From JBMNOZ01 sp050943335 (lineage in GTDB: Bacteria > Bacillota > Desulfitobacteriia > Desulfitobacteriales > Syntrophobotulaceae), in the NCBI GenBank assembly GCA_050943335.1, contig JBMNOZ010000001.1, positions 62,001-126,000 on the forward strand: DNA of 64,000 nt. The letters run 5' to 3'. The translations under genes and the position numbers were made by a program. Positions 1 through 8,906 of this stretch are shown here, piece by piece. The stretch's first letter is position 1. The number at the start of each line of letters is the position of its first letter. The notes beneath the pieces are model-generated. The model was not told where the DNA came from. It did not search any database and saw only the letters and a program-made list of their open reading frames with translations.

Positions 1-40
1 AGTCGAATAGAATATTAGAAACGGTGTGAGGTGCAAATAA

Positions 41-988
41 TTGAGACTTGTCTTTATGGGCACTCCGAATTTCGCAGTCCCGTCTTTAGAGGCTCTTTAC
101 CAGGCAAAGCATGATATCGTTGGGGTGTTCACCCAACCGGATCGCCCGGCCGGTAGGGGACGAAAATTAACCTCCAGTCCGATAAAAAATACGGCAACTA
201 ACTTGGGACTGCCGATTTATCAACCGGAAAACATAAAAGAAGCTCCTTGCTTGGAATTGATTTCCCGGCTGAAACCGGAAGCTATAGTTGTGGTCGCTTA
301 TGGTCAGATCCTTCCTAAAGAGATTTTGGAGTATCCGCGTTATGGCTGTATCAATGTGCACGCCTCTTTATTACCCGCTTACCGGGGCGCGGCTCCTATC
401 CACTGGGCGGTGATCAATGGTGAGAAAAAAACGGGTGTTACCACCATGTTAATGGATGAGGGGCTTGATACCGGAGATATCCTGTTGGCCGAAGAGATAG
501 AAATTTCGGAGCTTGCTACGGCGGGAGATATACATGATGAAATGATGAACTTAGGGGCCCAGCTTCTGCTTAAAACCTTAACGGGTTTAGAAGCCGGTTC
601 CTTGCTTCCGCGAAAACAGCCTCCAGGGCATTCCTATGCTCCCCCTTTAAAAAGGAAAGACGAAAAGATAGACTGGCAGAGGGAGGCTTTAACCATCCAC
701 AATAGAATCAGGGGTTTGTCCCCCTGGCCTGGGGCCTTTACAACCTTTCGCGGCCAGATAGTAAAAATATGGAAGAGCGAGTTGTGTGCTAACGGATTGT
801 TCCCGGAATCTTGCACCGTTAAACCTTTGCCCGGGCAAATAGTTTTACGAACAGAGAAGGCTTTGCGGGTTGCTGCGAAGGAAGGATTGGTGGATATTTT
901 TGAAGTACAGCCAGCCGGGAAAAAACGCATGTCAGCCTTGGATTTTTTCAACGGGCAGAGAATTGAGATCGGAGAATTGTTTATCTAA
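41..988 (+). CDS. fmt: Methionyl-tRNA formyltransferase
   Basis: Formylates Met-tRNAi with 10-formyl-THF so that bacterial initiation can proceed (cytoplasmic). The 315-residue length is normal for the family. The N-terminal formyltransferase Rossmann fold starts with MGTPNFAVPSL; the catalytic set is visible as N105 and H107 (INVHASLLPAYRG) and D143 (DEGLDTGDIL). The C-terminal OB-like domain follows from about residue 205 (PPLKRKDEKIDW). The start is TTG at 41, seven bases after GAGGTG at 28-33. It heads the operon continuing into the zinc peptidase and rsmB, the usual place after def, which would lie just upstream of the window. Confidence 0.97.
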   Translation: MRLVFMGTPNFAVPSLEALYQAKHDIVGVFTQPDRPAGRGRKLTSSPIKNTATNLGLPIYQPENIKEAPCLELISRLKPEAIVVVAYGQILPKEILEYPRYGCINVHASLLPAYRGAAPIHWAVINGEKKTGVTTMLMDEGLDTGDILLAEEIEISELATAGDIHDEMMNLGAQLLLKTLTGLEAGSLLPRKQPPGHSYAPPLKRKDEKIDWQREALTIHNRIRGLSPWPGAFTTFRGQIVKIWKSELCANGLFPESCTVKPLPGQIVLRTEKALRVAAKEGLVDIFEVQPAGKKRMSALDFFNGQRIEIGELFI

Positions 989-1005
989 AAGGAGGAAGGA
1001 TATAA

Positions 1006-1704
1006 ATGTTTGACCCCTTTTTGTTACACCCTTCAACTGTTCTTTTAATACCGGCAATTCTTTTGACAATTTATGCCCAGATGAAGATTAGTTCGACTTA
1101 TGGGCGTTATTCTAGAATAAGAAGTGCTTCTGGCCGGACAGGGGCGGATGTTGCCCGGGCAATTCTTGACAAAAACGGGCTTTATGATGTCAAAGTGGAA
1201 CAGGTGGCCGGAAATTTGACTGACCATTATGATCCCCGGGCTCACGCCGTGAGACTCAGCAGCAATATTTACGGCGGGACTTCAATTGCCGCTTTGGCTG
1301 TTGCGGCACACGAAACCGGGCATGCAGTGCAGCATGCGGACGGTTATACCCCCCTTAGATTGAGAACGGCTTTTGTTCCCGTGGCCTCCTTTGGCAGTCA
1401 AATAGGACCGTTTTTAATTATTATCGGCTTCATTTTCTCTTCTTACTCTTTTCTTATCCCTTTGGGGATCTATGCCTTTGCTTTTGCGGTTTTGTTCCAA
1501 GTGGTAACCCTCCCTGTGGAGTTTAACGCCAGCAGCCGGGCTTTGGCTTTCTTAGAAGGTAGTGGAATAATATCCTCCCGCGAGGAAATGGCGGGAGCGA
1601 GAAGAATGTTGAGCGCGGCCGCCTTAACCTATGTTGCCGCTGCCTTAACCGCGATCCTCACCTTGTTAAGGTTTATATGGATTTTTCAGGGGCGAGATGA
1701 TTAG
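1006..1704 (+). CDS. YugP-family zinc metallopeptidase, membrane-bound
   Basis: Predicted neutral zinc protease of the YugP family, 232 residues. The HExxH-type motif HETGH lies at residues 102-106 and should bind zinc. Hydrophobic segments near residues 8-25, 125-165 and 205-228 suggest membrane anchoring. Ribosome binding site AAAGGAGGAAGG precedes ATG 1006. It sits 17 bases after fmt and is followed by rsmB, an arrangement common in Clostridia. The physiological substrate is unknown; YugP relatives are linked only loosely to membrane protein quality control. Confidence 0.9.
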   Translation: MFDPFLLHPSTVLLIPAILLTIYAQMKISSTYGRYSRIRSASGRTGADVARAILDKNGLYDVKVEQVAGNLTDHYDPRAHAVRLSSNIYGGTSIAALAVAAHETGHAVQHADGYTPLRLRTAFVPVASFGSQIGPFLIIIGFIFSSYSFLIPLGIYAFAFAVLFQVVTLPVEFNASSRALAFLEGSGIISSREEMAGARRMLSAAALTYVAAALTAILTLLRFIWIFQGRDD

Positions 1705-1736
1705 ACTTAAAGGGTTAAAAACAGGAATTGGTGAAC

Positions 1737-3137
1737 ATGAGTGGTATTAAAAAAAATAGAATAGATGAACCGAGGTCTAACGCACGGCAGCTAGCCGTGT
1801 GTATTCTTACTCGAGCGGAGAAGGAAGGAGCTTATGCCAATCTCCTATTGCGGGAGATGCTTTCTAAGTTTCGGGATCCACGGGAACGGAATTTAGCAAC
1901 GGCATTGGTAAACGGGGTTTTAAAGAATAAGCTCTTGCTTGATTATGCCTTGCGCCGCTATTTAAGAAACCCCATGTCCTCCCTCCCTCATGAAATAAGG
2001 GCTATTCTAAGAAGCGGAGCTTTCCAAGTTCTTTTTCTGGATAAGATCCCTATTCCGGCGGCAATTAATGAAAGTGTGAATCTTACTAGAGTTTTTAGAA
2101 AATCAGGAGGATCTAAATATTCGGGCCTTGTAAACTCTGTTTTGAGAAGGATTGCGGAAACAGGTTGGGATTTTCCCTGGCCGGATAAAAAGAAACAGCT
2201 CGGGCGTTACCTCTCTGTTCGCTATTCCCATCCGGAATGGATGGTAAAAAGGTGGCTTCAAAGATGGGGAGAGGAAGAAACCGAACAATTATTAAAGATC
2301 AATAACCAACCTTCCCCGACCGTTATTCGTTTGAACACTTTGAAAATCACGAAGTCTGAATTTTTGGAAATCTTAAAAAGCCTTGATTTGAAAGCAACAG
2401 CCAGCGAAAGAGTACCGGAAGCTTTCTACCTCGATGAATACGAGTCTTTAGAAGAATCCGAGATTTTTAAACAGGGTTTTTTCACTGTTCAGGATGAGAG
2501 TTCCCAACTGGTAGCCCATGTTCTAGGGGTTAAGCCAGGAGAGCGAATTTTAGATGTTTGTAGTGCTCCCGGAGGTAAGGCGACCCATATGGCTCAACTT
2601 ATGAGAAATGAAGGAGAGATCTTAGCAGTTGATATCTATCCCCAAAAGCTGAAACTTATTGAAGAACTGGCTGCTCGTTTGGGAGTTGGCATTATCCGTA
2701 CTTTGGAGAAGGACGCCCGCTTCCTGGGAGGGATTGAGGAAACATTTGATCGGGTTCTAGTAGATGCCCCTTGTTCCGGCCTGGGAGTGATCCGGAGAAG
2801 AGCTGATTTGCGCTGGCAAAAAAAAGAGAGTGAAATTGAGGAACTGGCGAAATTACAATTGGAGATCCTTCTTCAAGCCTCGGAGAAGGTCAAACCGCAG
2901 GGAGAACTTGTCTACTCAACCTGTACCATCGAGCCGGAGGAAAATTTTGAGGTTATTAAAGTTTTCCGAAACTTAAAACCGGAGTTCAAGTCGGTGGACC
3001 TGATTCCCGCTTTGCCTTTTTCTGTGACCGAGGAGAGGGATTTACAGCAACTTTCCAAAGGAGTTTGGCAAATCCTTCCCCACCGCCATGGGATGGATGG
3101 TTTTTTTATCGCTAAATTAAAAAGGGAAGTTTCCTAA
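1737..3137 (+). CDS. rsmB: 16S rRNA (cytosine-967-C5)-methyltransferase RsmB
   Basis: Methylates C967 of 16S rRNA with SAM. An N-terminal NusB-like RNA-binding domain (about residues 10-150) is followed by a Nol1/Nop2/Sun catalytic domain. The SAM site DVCSAPGGKA is near residue 272, the DAPCSGLG motif near 343 and the nucleophilic cysteine in STCTIEPEEN near 394. Length (466 aa) fits the family. ATG 1737 is preferred over the in-frame TTG 1728 because AGGA at 723-726 of that kilobase (1723-1726) is correctly spaced for the ATG only. Next in the fmt operon, followed by rlmN. Confidence 0.96.
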   Translation: MSGIKKNRIDEPRSNARQLAVCILTRAEKEGAYANLLLREMLSKFRDPRERNLATALVNGVLKNKLLLDYALRRYLRNPMSSLPHEIRAILRSGAFQVLFLDKIPIPAAINESVNLTRVFRKSGGSKYSGLVNSVLRRIAETGWDFPWPDKKKQLGRYLSVRYSHPEWMVKRWLQRWGEEETEQLLKINNQPSPTVIRLNTLKITKSEFLEILKSLDLKATASERVPEAFYLDEYESLEESEIFKQGFFTVQDESSQLVAHVLGVKPGERILDVCSAPGGKATHMAQLMRNEGEILAVDIYPQKLKLIEELAARLGVGIIRTLEKDARFLGGIEETFDRVLVDAPCSGLGVIRRRADLRWQKKESEIEELAKLQLEILLQASEKVKPQGELVYSTCTIEPEENFEVIKVFRNLKPEFKSVDLIPALPFSVTEERDLQQLSKGVWQILPHRHGMDGFFIAKLKREVS

Positions 3138-3181
3138 GGCCGGATGTTTATATTACAAAAAATGGGTGAATAATATTTAAC

Positions 3182-4246
3182 ATGGAAATGATAGATTGTC
3201 GTTCCCTAACTGATGAGGAGTTAAGGACTTGGAGTTTGAAATTAGCGATCCCTAAATTCCGAGGAACTCAGATCTTTCAATGGGTTCAACAAAAAGCGGT
3301 TTCAAGCTGGGATGAAATAAGTAATATCGGTAAGGACGAAAAAGAAAAACTGAAAGAATATTTAGATATTCAAGGGAGCGAATTGGTTAAACAACAAAAG
3401 TCAAAAGACGGGACTCGCAAATTCCTTTGGGCTTTGAAAGACGGTCAAAGGATTGAAACCGTGCTTATGGATTATGAAAAAAAGGTTTCCCGGGATCGTA
3501 CCACCCTTTGTATCTCAACCCAGGTCGGCTGTGCGGTAGGCTGTTCCTTTTGCGCTACGGGCCAGGAGGGATTTAAGAGAAATTTATCCGTTGGGGAAAT
3601 CACCGGCCAAGTTCTCGATGTGACAAGGATAATGCGGGAAGAGGATCCGGCTTTTAAAATAACCAATCTTGTTTTTATGGGCATGGGTGAACCTTTTTTA
3701 AATTATGAGGCTCTTCCAAAGGCGATTGAGATTCTCAATAGTGAGAAAGGACAAAATATTGGTAGGCGTAAAATGACGATTTCAACCAGCGGGGTGGTTC
3801 CTAAAATAATTCAATTGGCAAAAGATAATCCCCAGGTCGGGCTGGCAATTTCTTTACATTCTGCTCGCAATGAAATACGGGATACCTTAGTGCCGCTCAA
3901 TCGCAAATACCCTTTAAACGAACTGTTAGAAGCCTGTGATACTTATACGGAACTCACTGGGCGGAGGGTGACTTACGAAATGGTTTTACATGAAGGCAAT
4001 ACTAATAAGTCTGAGGCCCTAGAATTAGCTAAACTTTTGCAGGGCAGAATGGCTCATGTGAACCTTATTCCCATCAATCCCGTCGCCGGAAGTTCTATGC
4101 TCAGGCCCTCTCGAGAGAAAATATCGGCCTTCAAAAGATTGCTTGAAGAAAAGAGAATATCGGTTTCTTTAAGGGAGGAAAAGGGGTTGGATATTGAGGC
4201 GGCTTGTGGTCAACTGAGAAGAGGTATGGAGGAAAAAGGAGGATGA
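3182..4246 (+). CDS. rlmN: Dual-specificity 23S rRNA/tRNA adenine-C2 methyltransferase RlmN
   Basis: Radical SAM enzyme that methylates A2503 of 23S rRNA and A37 of some tRNAs. The 4Fe-4S cluster motif CAVGCSFC gives C116, C120 and C123; the mechanistic C-terminal cysteine sits in EAACGQL near residue 342. The GEP motif (MGMGEPFLN) for SAM binding is present. The 354-residue length is typical. It lies in its conserved place before the phosphatase/kinase genes (rlmN-prpC-prkC in Bacillus), but here two FHA genes are interposed. Confidence 0.97.
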   Translation: MEMIDCRSLTDEELRTWSLKLAIPKFRGTQIFQWVQQKAVSSWDEISNIGKDEKEKLKEYLDIQGSELVKQQKSKDGTRKFLWALKDGQRIETVLMDYEKKVSRDRTTLCISTQVGCAVGCSFCATGQEGFKRNLSVGEITGQVLDVTRIMREEDPAFKITNLVFMGMGEPFLNYEALPKAIEILNSEKGQNIGRRKMTISTSGVVPKIIQLAKDNPQVGLAISLHSARNEIRDTLVPLNRKYPLNELLEACDTYTELTGRRVTYEMVLHEGNTNKSEALELAKLLQGRMAHVNLIPINPVAGSSMLRPSREKISAFKRLLEEKRISVSLREEKGLDIEAACGQLRRGMEEKGG

Positions 4247-4250
4247 AACA

Positions 4251-5036
4251 GTGGGATTGTTAAACAAAGCTGAATCGGTAGCCGAGTATCTCGTTACTTT
4301 CTTTTTTCGAAAATCTGCTGGTTCCATTCAACCGGTTCAGGTGGCCAGAGAACTCTTGCGAGCGATGTTAAGAAATAAACAAATCAGTATTTCTAATGTC
4401 TATGTCCCAAATGTTTACTCTGTCCATCTTAATAATAAAGACTGTTCGGTCTTGAAAAACTTTGGGGAAACTTTCCGCGTCGAGCTGGCTAAGCACCTCT
4501 ATGAAGAGGGACTGAAACAAGGGTTTACTTTTCTTACCCCTCCGGTTGTGGAAATTAAAGCTGATGAGAAACTGGAAACGGGCGAGATTGAGATCCAAGT
4601 CGAGTTCAATGAATCCCTTGTCGTTCCTTGGCAAGTTGAGGAAGAAAAAGAATATTATAAGCCTGAAGAACTGGAAAAGACAACTGTTTTGGTAAATAAG
4701 ATCATAAAAGCCAGTTCTGCAAAAGCCAACCCGAGCAGGAAAATGAAGTATTCCCTAGAAATAGTTAGGGGTCAAGATTTAGGTAAAGTATTCCCCATAG
4801 ACAAAGAGGAGATAATTGTCGGCCGTAGTTCAGGTTGTGATATCTCCGTTCAGGATGTAGAGGTTTCACGGAAACATTTTGCTCTCCGGAAAGAAAGCAA
4901 CAGATGGTTTATTCAAGACCTCGGAAGCACAAATGGAACTTTTGTCAATAAGTTGCGGGTAGATCGTTATTTGGTTAAACCCGGAGATAGAATAATGGCG
5001 GGGCAGACTCAATTTTCATTCAAAGTGGAAAAGTAA
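4251..5036 (+). CDS. DUF3662 plus FHA domain protein, FhaA type
   Basis: 261-residue protein with an N-terminal FhaA-type DUF3662 domain (about residues 1-115, including VAEYLVTFFFRK) and a C-terminal forkhead-associated domain (about 165-261: VGRSSGCDISVQD, VSRKH, DLGSTNGTFVN). FHA domains bind phosphothreonine, so it is a likely substrate or adaptor of the PASTA kinase encoded 4 kb downstream. GTG start at 4251, five bases after the rlmN stop. In mycobacteria the matching gene fhaA sits in the fhaA-fhaB-pstP-rodA-pbpA-pknA-pknB cluster; the order here is the same except for a single kinase. Confidence 0.88.
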   Translation: MGLLNKAESVAEYLVTFFFRKSAGSIQPVQVARELLRAMLRNKQISISNVYVPNVYSVHLNNKDCSVLKNFGETFRVELAKHLYEEGLKQGFTFLTPPVVEIKADEKLETGEIEIQVEFNESLVVPWQVEEEKEYYKPEELEKTTVLVNKIIKASSAKANPSRKMKYSLEIVRGQDLGKVFPIDKEEIIVGRSSGCDISVQDVEVSRKHFALRKESNRWFIQDLGSTNGTFVNKLRVDRYLVKPGDRIMAGQTQFSFKVEK

Positions 5037-5051
5037 GATGGTGGTTGACCG

Positions 5052-5489
5052 ATGCTAACAGTTTTGGGGAGAATTTTATTCGTCGTTTTTATTTACCTTT
5101 TCTTATTGCGCGTTGTTACGGTTTTGTTGGCGGATTTGAGAGCGGGAGGAGTATTGGTCAAATCGGAGCCGGATTGGGGTTGTTTAGAAGTTATTAATGG
5201 TTCGGAAATATTGCCTAAGGGCCGAAAAATTAAAATCGATGCCCGGGGTTTGACTATAGGAAGGGGAAAACATAATGATATTGTTTTACCCGATCACTAT
5301 TGCTCACTGGAGCATGCAAAGTTGAAACATTTTAAAGGGGTCACGATCTTAGAGGATCTGGGCAGTACAAATGGAACCTGGGTTAACGGCGAAAGAATAA
5401 GCTCCCGGGTTCAGCTTGTAACCGGAGATTTTATTAAAATTGGCGGTATCACTTTTGTTTATTCGAGGTGGAGAGATGAAAGTAATTAA
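5052..5489 (+). CDS. Membrane-anchored FHA domain protein, FhaB type
   Basis: 145 residues: one N-terminal hydrophobic segment (about residues 2-26) followed by a basic linker and an FHA domain (about 55-140) with the signature pieces TIGRGKHNDIVLPD, CSLEHAKL and DLGSTNGTWVN. It matches the FhaB/FipA layout of Actinobacteria, where it helps connect Ser/Thr kinase signalling with cell division and septal peptidoglycan synthesis. It overlaps the PP2C gene by 14 bases, so translation is probably coupled. Function here is inferred from architecture and neighbours. Confidence 0.87.
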   Translation: MLTVLGRILFVVFIYLFLLRVVTVLLADLRAGGVLVKSEPDWGCLEVINGSEILPKGRKIKIDARGLTIGRGKHNDIVLPDHYCSLEHAKLKHFKGVTILEDLGSTNGTWVNGERISSRVQLVTGDFIKIGGITFVYSRWRDESN

Positions 5490-6213
5490 AATCTATGAAA
5501 CCGGATCAGTAAGGAAAAAGAATGAGGACTCATTTTTAATATTGCCCACCTGGAAGTTATTTGCGGTTGCTGATGGTATGGGGGGGCATAAAGCAGGAGA
5601 AGTGGCCTCTAAAATGGCGGTTGAAAAACTGAAAAAAAGAGCCTCGGTTTTGAAAGACTTGAAAGTTGAAAAAATCCCGGTTTGGATGACAGAGACAATT
5701 GAAGAGGCCAACCGGCATATTTTTGAGGCTTCAATAAAAACCGATGGAATGGAAGGCATGGGCACGACACTCACTGCCTTGGTTATAAAGGATAATAAGG
5801 CTATTGTCGGTCATATTGGAGATAGTCGTATTTATTTGTGGCGAGCCTCTAATCTTTCTTTGCTTTCCGAAGATCATTCCATGGTCAATGAGCTGGTTCG
5901 AATGGGGGAACTCTCGGCAGAAAAGGCCAAAACTCATCCCCACCGCAATATTTTATCCAAAGCTTTAGGAGTAGGAGAGACAGTAGAAATAGACTGTTTT
6001 CAGTTAGAAGTTCAAGCCGGAGATGTGTTTTTATTATGCACGGACGGGTTTTCCAATATGCTGGAGAGCAATGAAATTGCCATGGAGTTTGCTGCTCAGG
6101 GAACGTGGGAGGAACATCTCCAGAATTTAAAAGAGCTGGTGTTCCAGCGCGGAGCCCCTGATAATTTTACAGCAGTGTGTTGTATATTAAACGGTGAAGA
6201 TAATGTTGTATAG
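5476..6213 (+). CDS. prpC: PP2C-type Ser/Thr protein phosphatase (PrpC/Stp1 family)
   Basis: Mn2+-dependent phosphatase expected to reverse phosphorylation by the PASTA kinase. Metal-binding motifs are present: VADGMGGHKAGEVASK (near residue 33), GDSRIYLWR (near 117), LCTDGFSN (near 185) and DNFTAV near the end. Start ATG 5476 follows GAGGTGGAG; an upstream in-frame start at 5440 would overlap fhaB by 50 bases and has no ribosome binding site. About 245 residues, normal for Stp1/PrpC. It overlaps fhaB by 14 bases and the FtsW/RodA gene by about 11. Confidence 0.96.
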   Translation: MKVIKIYETGSVRKKNEDSFLILPTWKLFAVADGMGGHKAGEVASKMAVEKLKKRASVLKDLKVEKIPVWMTETIEEANRHIFEASIKTDGMEGMGTTLTALVIKDNKAIVGHIGDSRIYLWRASNLSLLSEDHSMVNELVRMGELSAEKAKTHPHRNILSKALGVGETVEIDCFQLEVQAGDVFLLCTDGFSNMLESNEIAMEFAAQGTWEEHLQNLKELVFQRGAPDNFTAVCCILNGEDNVV

Positions 6214-7492
6214 TTTTTCCCTAAGGTTTTTAAGCCTGGCTATCTTGTGGATCGGCTTGGGAGTGCTCAAATTAGACGATTCACTGGATGTGCAATTTAT
6301 TTATCTAGCGGCCTTTTTTTCTGTATTATTGATCATAGGCGCAGGAATAGAGTTTCTATTGGGTTATGCCGGCGATCGCCATATTATTCCCGTGACCCAG
6401 ACTATTTTGGTAATCGGACTGGTGTTTTTAATACGGATTGATCCGCGATTAGCGGAAAAACAATTTACTTGGGCCATCATAGGTTTAATCCTACTCTATG
6501 TTATAGTTTTTGCTCTTAATGATTATCGGAAATTAGAGGAATATCAATACTTGTGGGGGTTAGCGGCTTTGGTATTATTGGCGCTGACTCTTGCTTTTGG
6601 CGTTAATGTTTTTGGAGCCACAAGGACAATCCAGCTTACAGGGTTTAGTTTCCAGCCTGAAGAACTGGTAAAGGTCGTTTTACTACTGTTTATGGCTTCT
6701 TATTTAGATAATAATCGAGAACTTTTGCGTATCGGGACTTTCCAGGTAGGAAGATTATCTCTGCCGGACAAAAGAACATTAGGACCCTTTTTAGTTATTT
6801 TTGCTGTTGTTTTAGGGCTCCTTGCGGCGCAAAAGAGCCTGGGGACTGCCCTGGTGTTTTTTCTGCTAATGATTTTTGTTATTTATATGATTACCGAAAG
6901 AGTCTTCTATTTGCTGGTTTCCATCCCCGCGATAGGTATTATGGGAACAATAGGGTACTTATTGTTTGGGCATGTCCGAATAAGGGTTAAAACCTGGCTT
7001 AATCCCTGGGATGATTTATCGGTAGGAGGGTTTCAGATAGCCCAGTCTATTTTTTCCATTAGCGGCGGGGGATTGCTGGGAACAGGTTTGAATAATGGTA
7101 TTGGGGCTTATCAAATTCCCCTGGCGAGTACGGATTTTATTTTTTCAGTTATTGCTGAGGAAATAGGATTTGCAGGAGCAATGGCTCTTATCGCTCTCTT
7201 TGTGATCCTGATTTTAAGAGCTTTTGCGATTAGCATAAAAGCTCCCGACCGATTTGGCCAAATCTTGGCGGCGGGCATAGGGATATTAATAGGGGTTGAA
7301 ACTTTAATTATTCTGGCCGGGGTAACAAAACTCTTACCTTTAACCGGACTGCCTCTCCCCTGGGTAAGTTATGGCGGCAGTTCTTTAATTATTCATTTTC
7401 TCCTTTTAGGACTTTTAACAAACATCTCCCACAAATCATCTTATATAATTTCCAATAGACAAGTGGGAAAAAGGCTGATGCTCTATGATTAA
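6203..7492 (+). CDS. FtsW/RodA/SpoVE-family peptidoglycan polymerase
   Basis: SEDS-family glycosyltransferase that polymerises lipid II at the cytoplasmic membrane. About 429 residues with roughly ten hydrophobic segments. The family signature region is visible as GLGLNNGIGAYQIPLASTDF-like sequence near residues 295-315, IAEEIGF and PLPWVSYGGSS near the C-terminus. ATG 6203 is chosen; GTG 6194 in frame is an alternative and both overlap the PP2C gene. It is paired with a class B PBP 8 bases upstream of its own stop, the usual SEDS-bPBP pair. RodA versus FtsW cannot be settled; the gene context matches actinobacterial rodA-pbpA. Confidence 0.94.
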   Translation: MLYSFSLRFLSLAILWIGLGVLKLDDSLDVQFIYLAAFFSVLLIIGAGIEFLLGYAGDRHIIPVTQTILVIGLVFLIRIDPRLAEKQFTWAIIGLILLYVIVFALNDYRKLEEYQYLWGLAALVLLALTLAFGVNVFGATRTIQLTGFSFQPEELVKVVLLLFMASYLDNNRELLRIGTFQVGRLSLPDKRTLGPFLVIFAVVLGLLAAQKSLGTALVFFLLMIFVIYMITERVFYLLVSIPAIGIMGTIGYLLFGHVRIRVKTWLNPWDDLSVGGFQIAQSIFSISGGGLLGTGLNNGIGAYQIPLASTDFIFSVIAEEIGFAGAMALIALFVILILRAFAISIKAPDRFGQILAAGIGILIGVETLIILAGVTKLLPLTGLPLPWVSYGGSSLIIHFLLLGLLTNISHKSSYIISNRQVGKRLMLYD

Positions 7493-8906
7493 TGGCATTC
7501 GAAAAGTGACTTTAATAATGTTGTTTTGTTTTTTCTTCTTAAGTCTCGGTTTGGTATATTGGCAAGTTGTTAAAGCGGATAGCATGCTTGATCACCCAGC
7601 TAATAGGAGGGCCATTTATCTCGAAAAAAGGATTGCCAGAGGTGGGATATATGATCGCCACGGTGTAGTTTTGGCCCAAACCAAACTAAGAGAAGACGGG
7701 GAAAAAGTTCGCGAATATCCTCAGGGAGAGATGTTTCAACCTTTACTCGGGTATGCCACGGTTAAGTACGGGTCGGCGGGCTTAGAGGCTTCCCAGGCGG
7801 ATATACTTCTAGGGATGAAAGAAAGGTCTGTTTTAAGAAAGATTCAAAACGCTTTTCAGCTTGAAAGAACGGGAAATGATCTGGTTTTAACTTTAGATTC
7901 TCGTTTACAAAAAATTGCCTATGAAAAATTAAAAGGACGGGCGGGGGCTGTTGTGGCCCTTGATCCCCGCACCGGGGAAGTGTTGGTATTAGTAAGTCAG
8001 CCCAGTTTTGACGCCAACACGATTGAAGAAGAATGGGATGAGATTATTAGTAAAAAAGGCAGTCCTCTTTTAAACCATGCTTTTGCCAAGTTTCCGCCCG
8101 GCTCTATCATGAAAGTCGTTACTTCGTCCGCCCTTTTTAAAGCCGGGATTGATACCGCTGGGCTTTATAATTGTAAAGGGGTTACTGAGATTAACGGGCA
8201 GACCATCAGCGAACAAAATGATAAAAAACACGGCTGGGTTAATTATGATTTAGCTTTAGCCCACTCCTGCAATACTTATTTTGCTGAAAACGGTATAAAG
8301 GCCGGGGTGAAAGCTTTCTTGTCGGCGGTAGCCGGATTTGGTTTTGGTAAAGAAATTCCCTTTGATCTTTATGTTCCTGTTTCCTCTATAACTGTCGAGG
8401 AACCCTTGCCCAGTCATCTGGACCCCAACCTTTTTGCCGCCAGCACTTTTGGTCAGGGACAAGTAATGGTGACCCCATTTCATATGGCCTTGATAACCGC
8501 TGGTGTAGCCAATGAAGGTAAAATCATGCGGCCTTATCTTATTGACAGCGTTTTAGATTCGAAGCAAAATAGGATATATAAAACTAAACAGGAAGTTTGG
8601 CTTCAACCTTTGGCTCCAGTGGAAGCTAAGAAAATAAAGAGTGGAATGATTTCAGCGGTAAGGGAAGGCACCGCTTCTCCGGGTGCTCTCCCTGGAGTAC
8701 AAATAGCGGCTAAAACGGGATCCGCAGAGACCGGAGGAAATAATAACACTCATGCATGGTATATCGCTTTTGCCCCGGCTGAAAACCCGCGTATTGCCAT
8801 CGCAGTTTTAGTGGAGAATGGAGGGGCAGGCGGGGTAGCTGCGGCTCCGATTGCTAAAGCGGTAATCGAAAAAGCGTTGGATTTGAAAGAAGGTGATAAC
8901 CGGTGA
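7485..8906 (+). CDS. Class B penicillin-binding transpeptidase (PbpA/FtsI-like)
   Basis: Cross-links peptidoglycan as partner of the adjacent SEDS polymerase. One N-terminal membrane anchor (about residues 8-28), a short N-terminal domain and a transpeptidase domain with all three active-site motifs: SIMK with serine near residue 207, SCN near 262 and KTG near 410. At 473 residues it is short for an FtsI and similar to mycobacterial PbpA. It overlaps the SEDS gene by 8 bases and the kinase gene by 4 (GTGA), so the whole block is translationally coupled. Confidence 0.95.
   Translation: MINGIRKVTLIMLFCFFFLSLGLVYWQVVKADSMLDHPANRRAIYLEKRIARGGIYDRHGVVLAQTKLREDGEKVREYPQGEMFQPLLGYATVKYGSAGLEASQADILLGMKERSVLRKIQNAFQLERTGNDLVLTLDSRLQKIAYEKLKGRAGAVVALDPRTGEVLVLVSQPSFDANTIEEEWDEIISKKGSPLLNHAFAKFPPGSIMKVVTSSALFKAGIDTAGLYNCKGVTEINGQTISEQNDKKHGWVNYDLALAHSCNTYFAENGIKAGVKAFLSAVAGFGFGKEIPFDLYVPVSSITVEEPLPSHLDPNLFAASTFGQGQVMVTPFHMALITAGVANEGKIMRPYLIDSVLDSKQNRIYKTKQEVWLQPLAPVEAKKIKSGMISAVREGTASPGALPGVQIAAKTGSAETGGNNNTHAWYIAFAPAENPRIAIAVLVENGGAGGVAAAPIAKAVIEKALDLKEGDNR

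Noticed and set aside
1..29. Tail of an upstream gene (possibly def) ending TGA at 27-29
   Set aside because: Only eight codons are visible; def is expected there by synteny but the residues are too few to support it.
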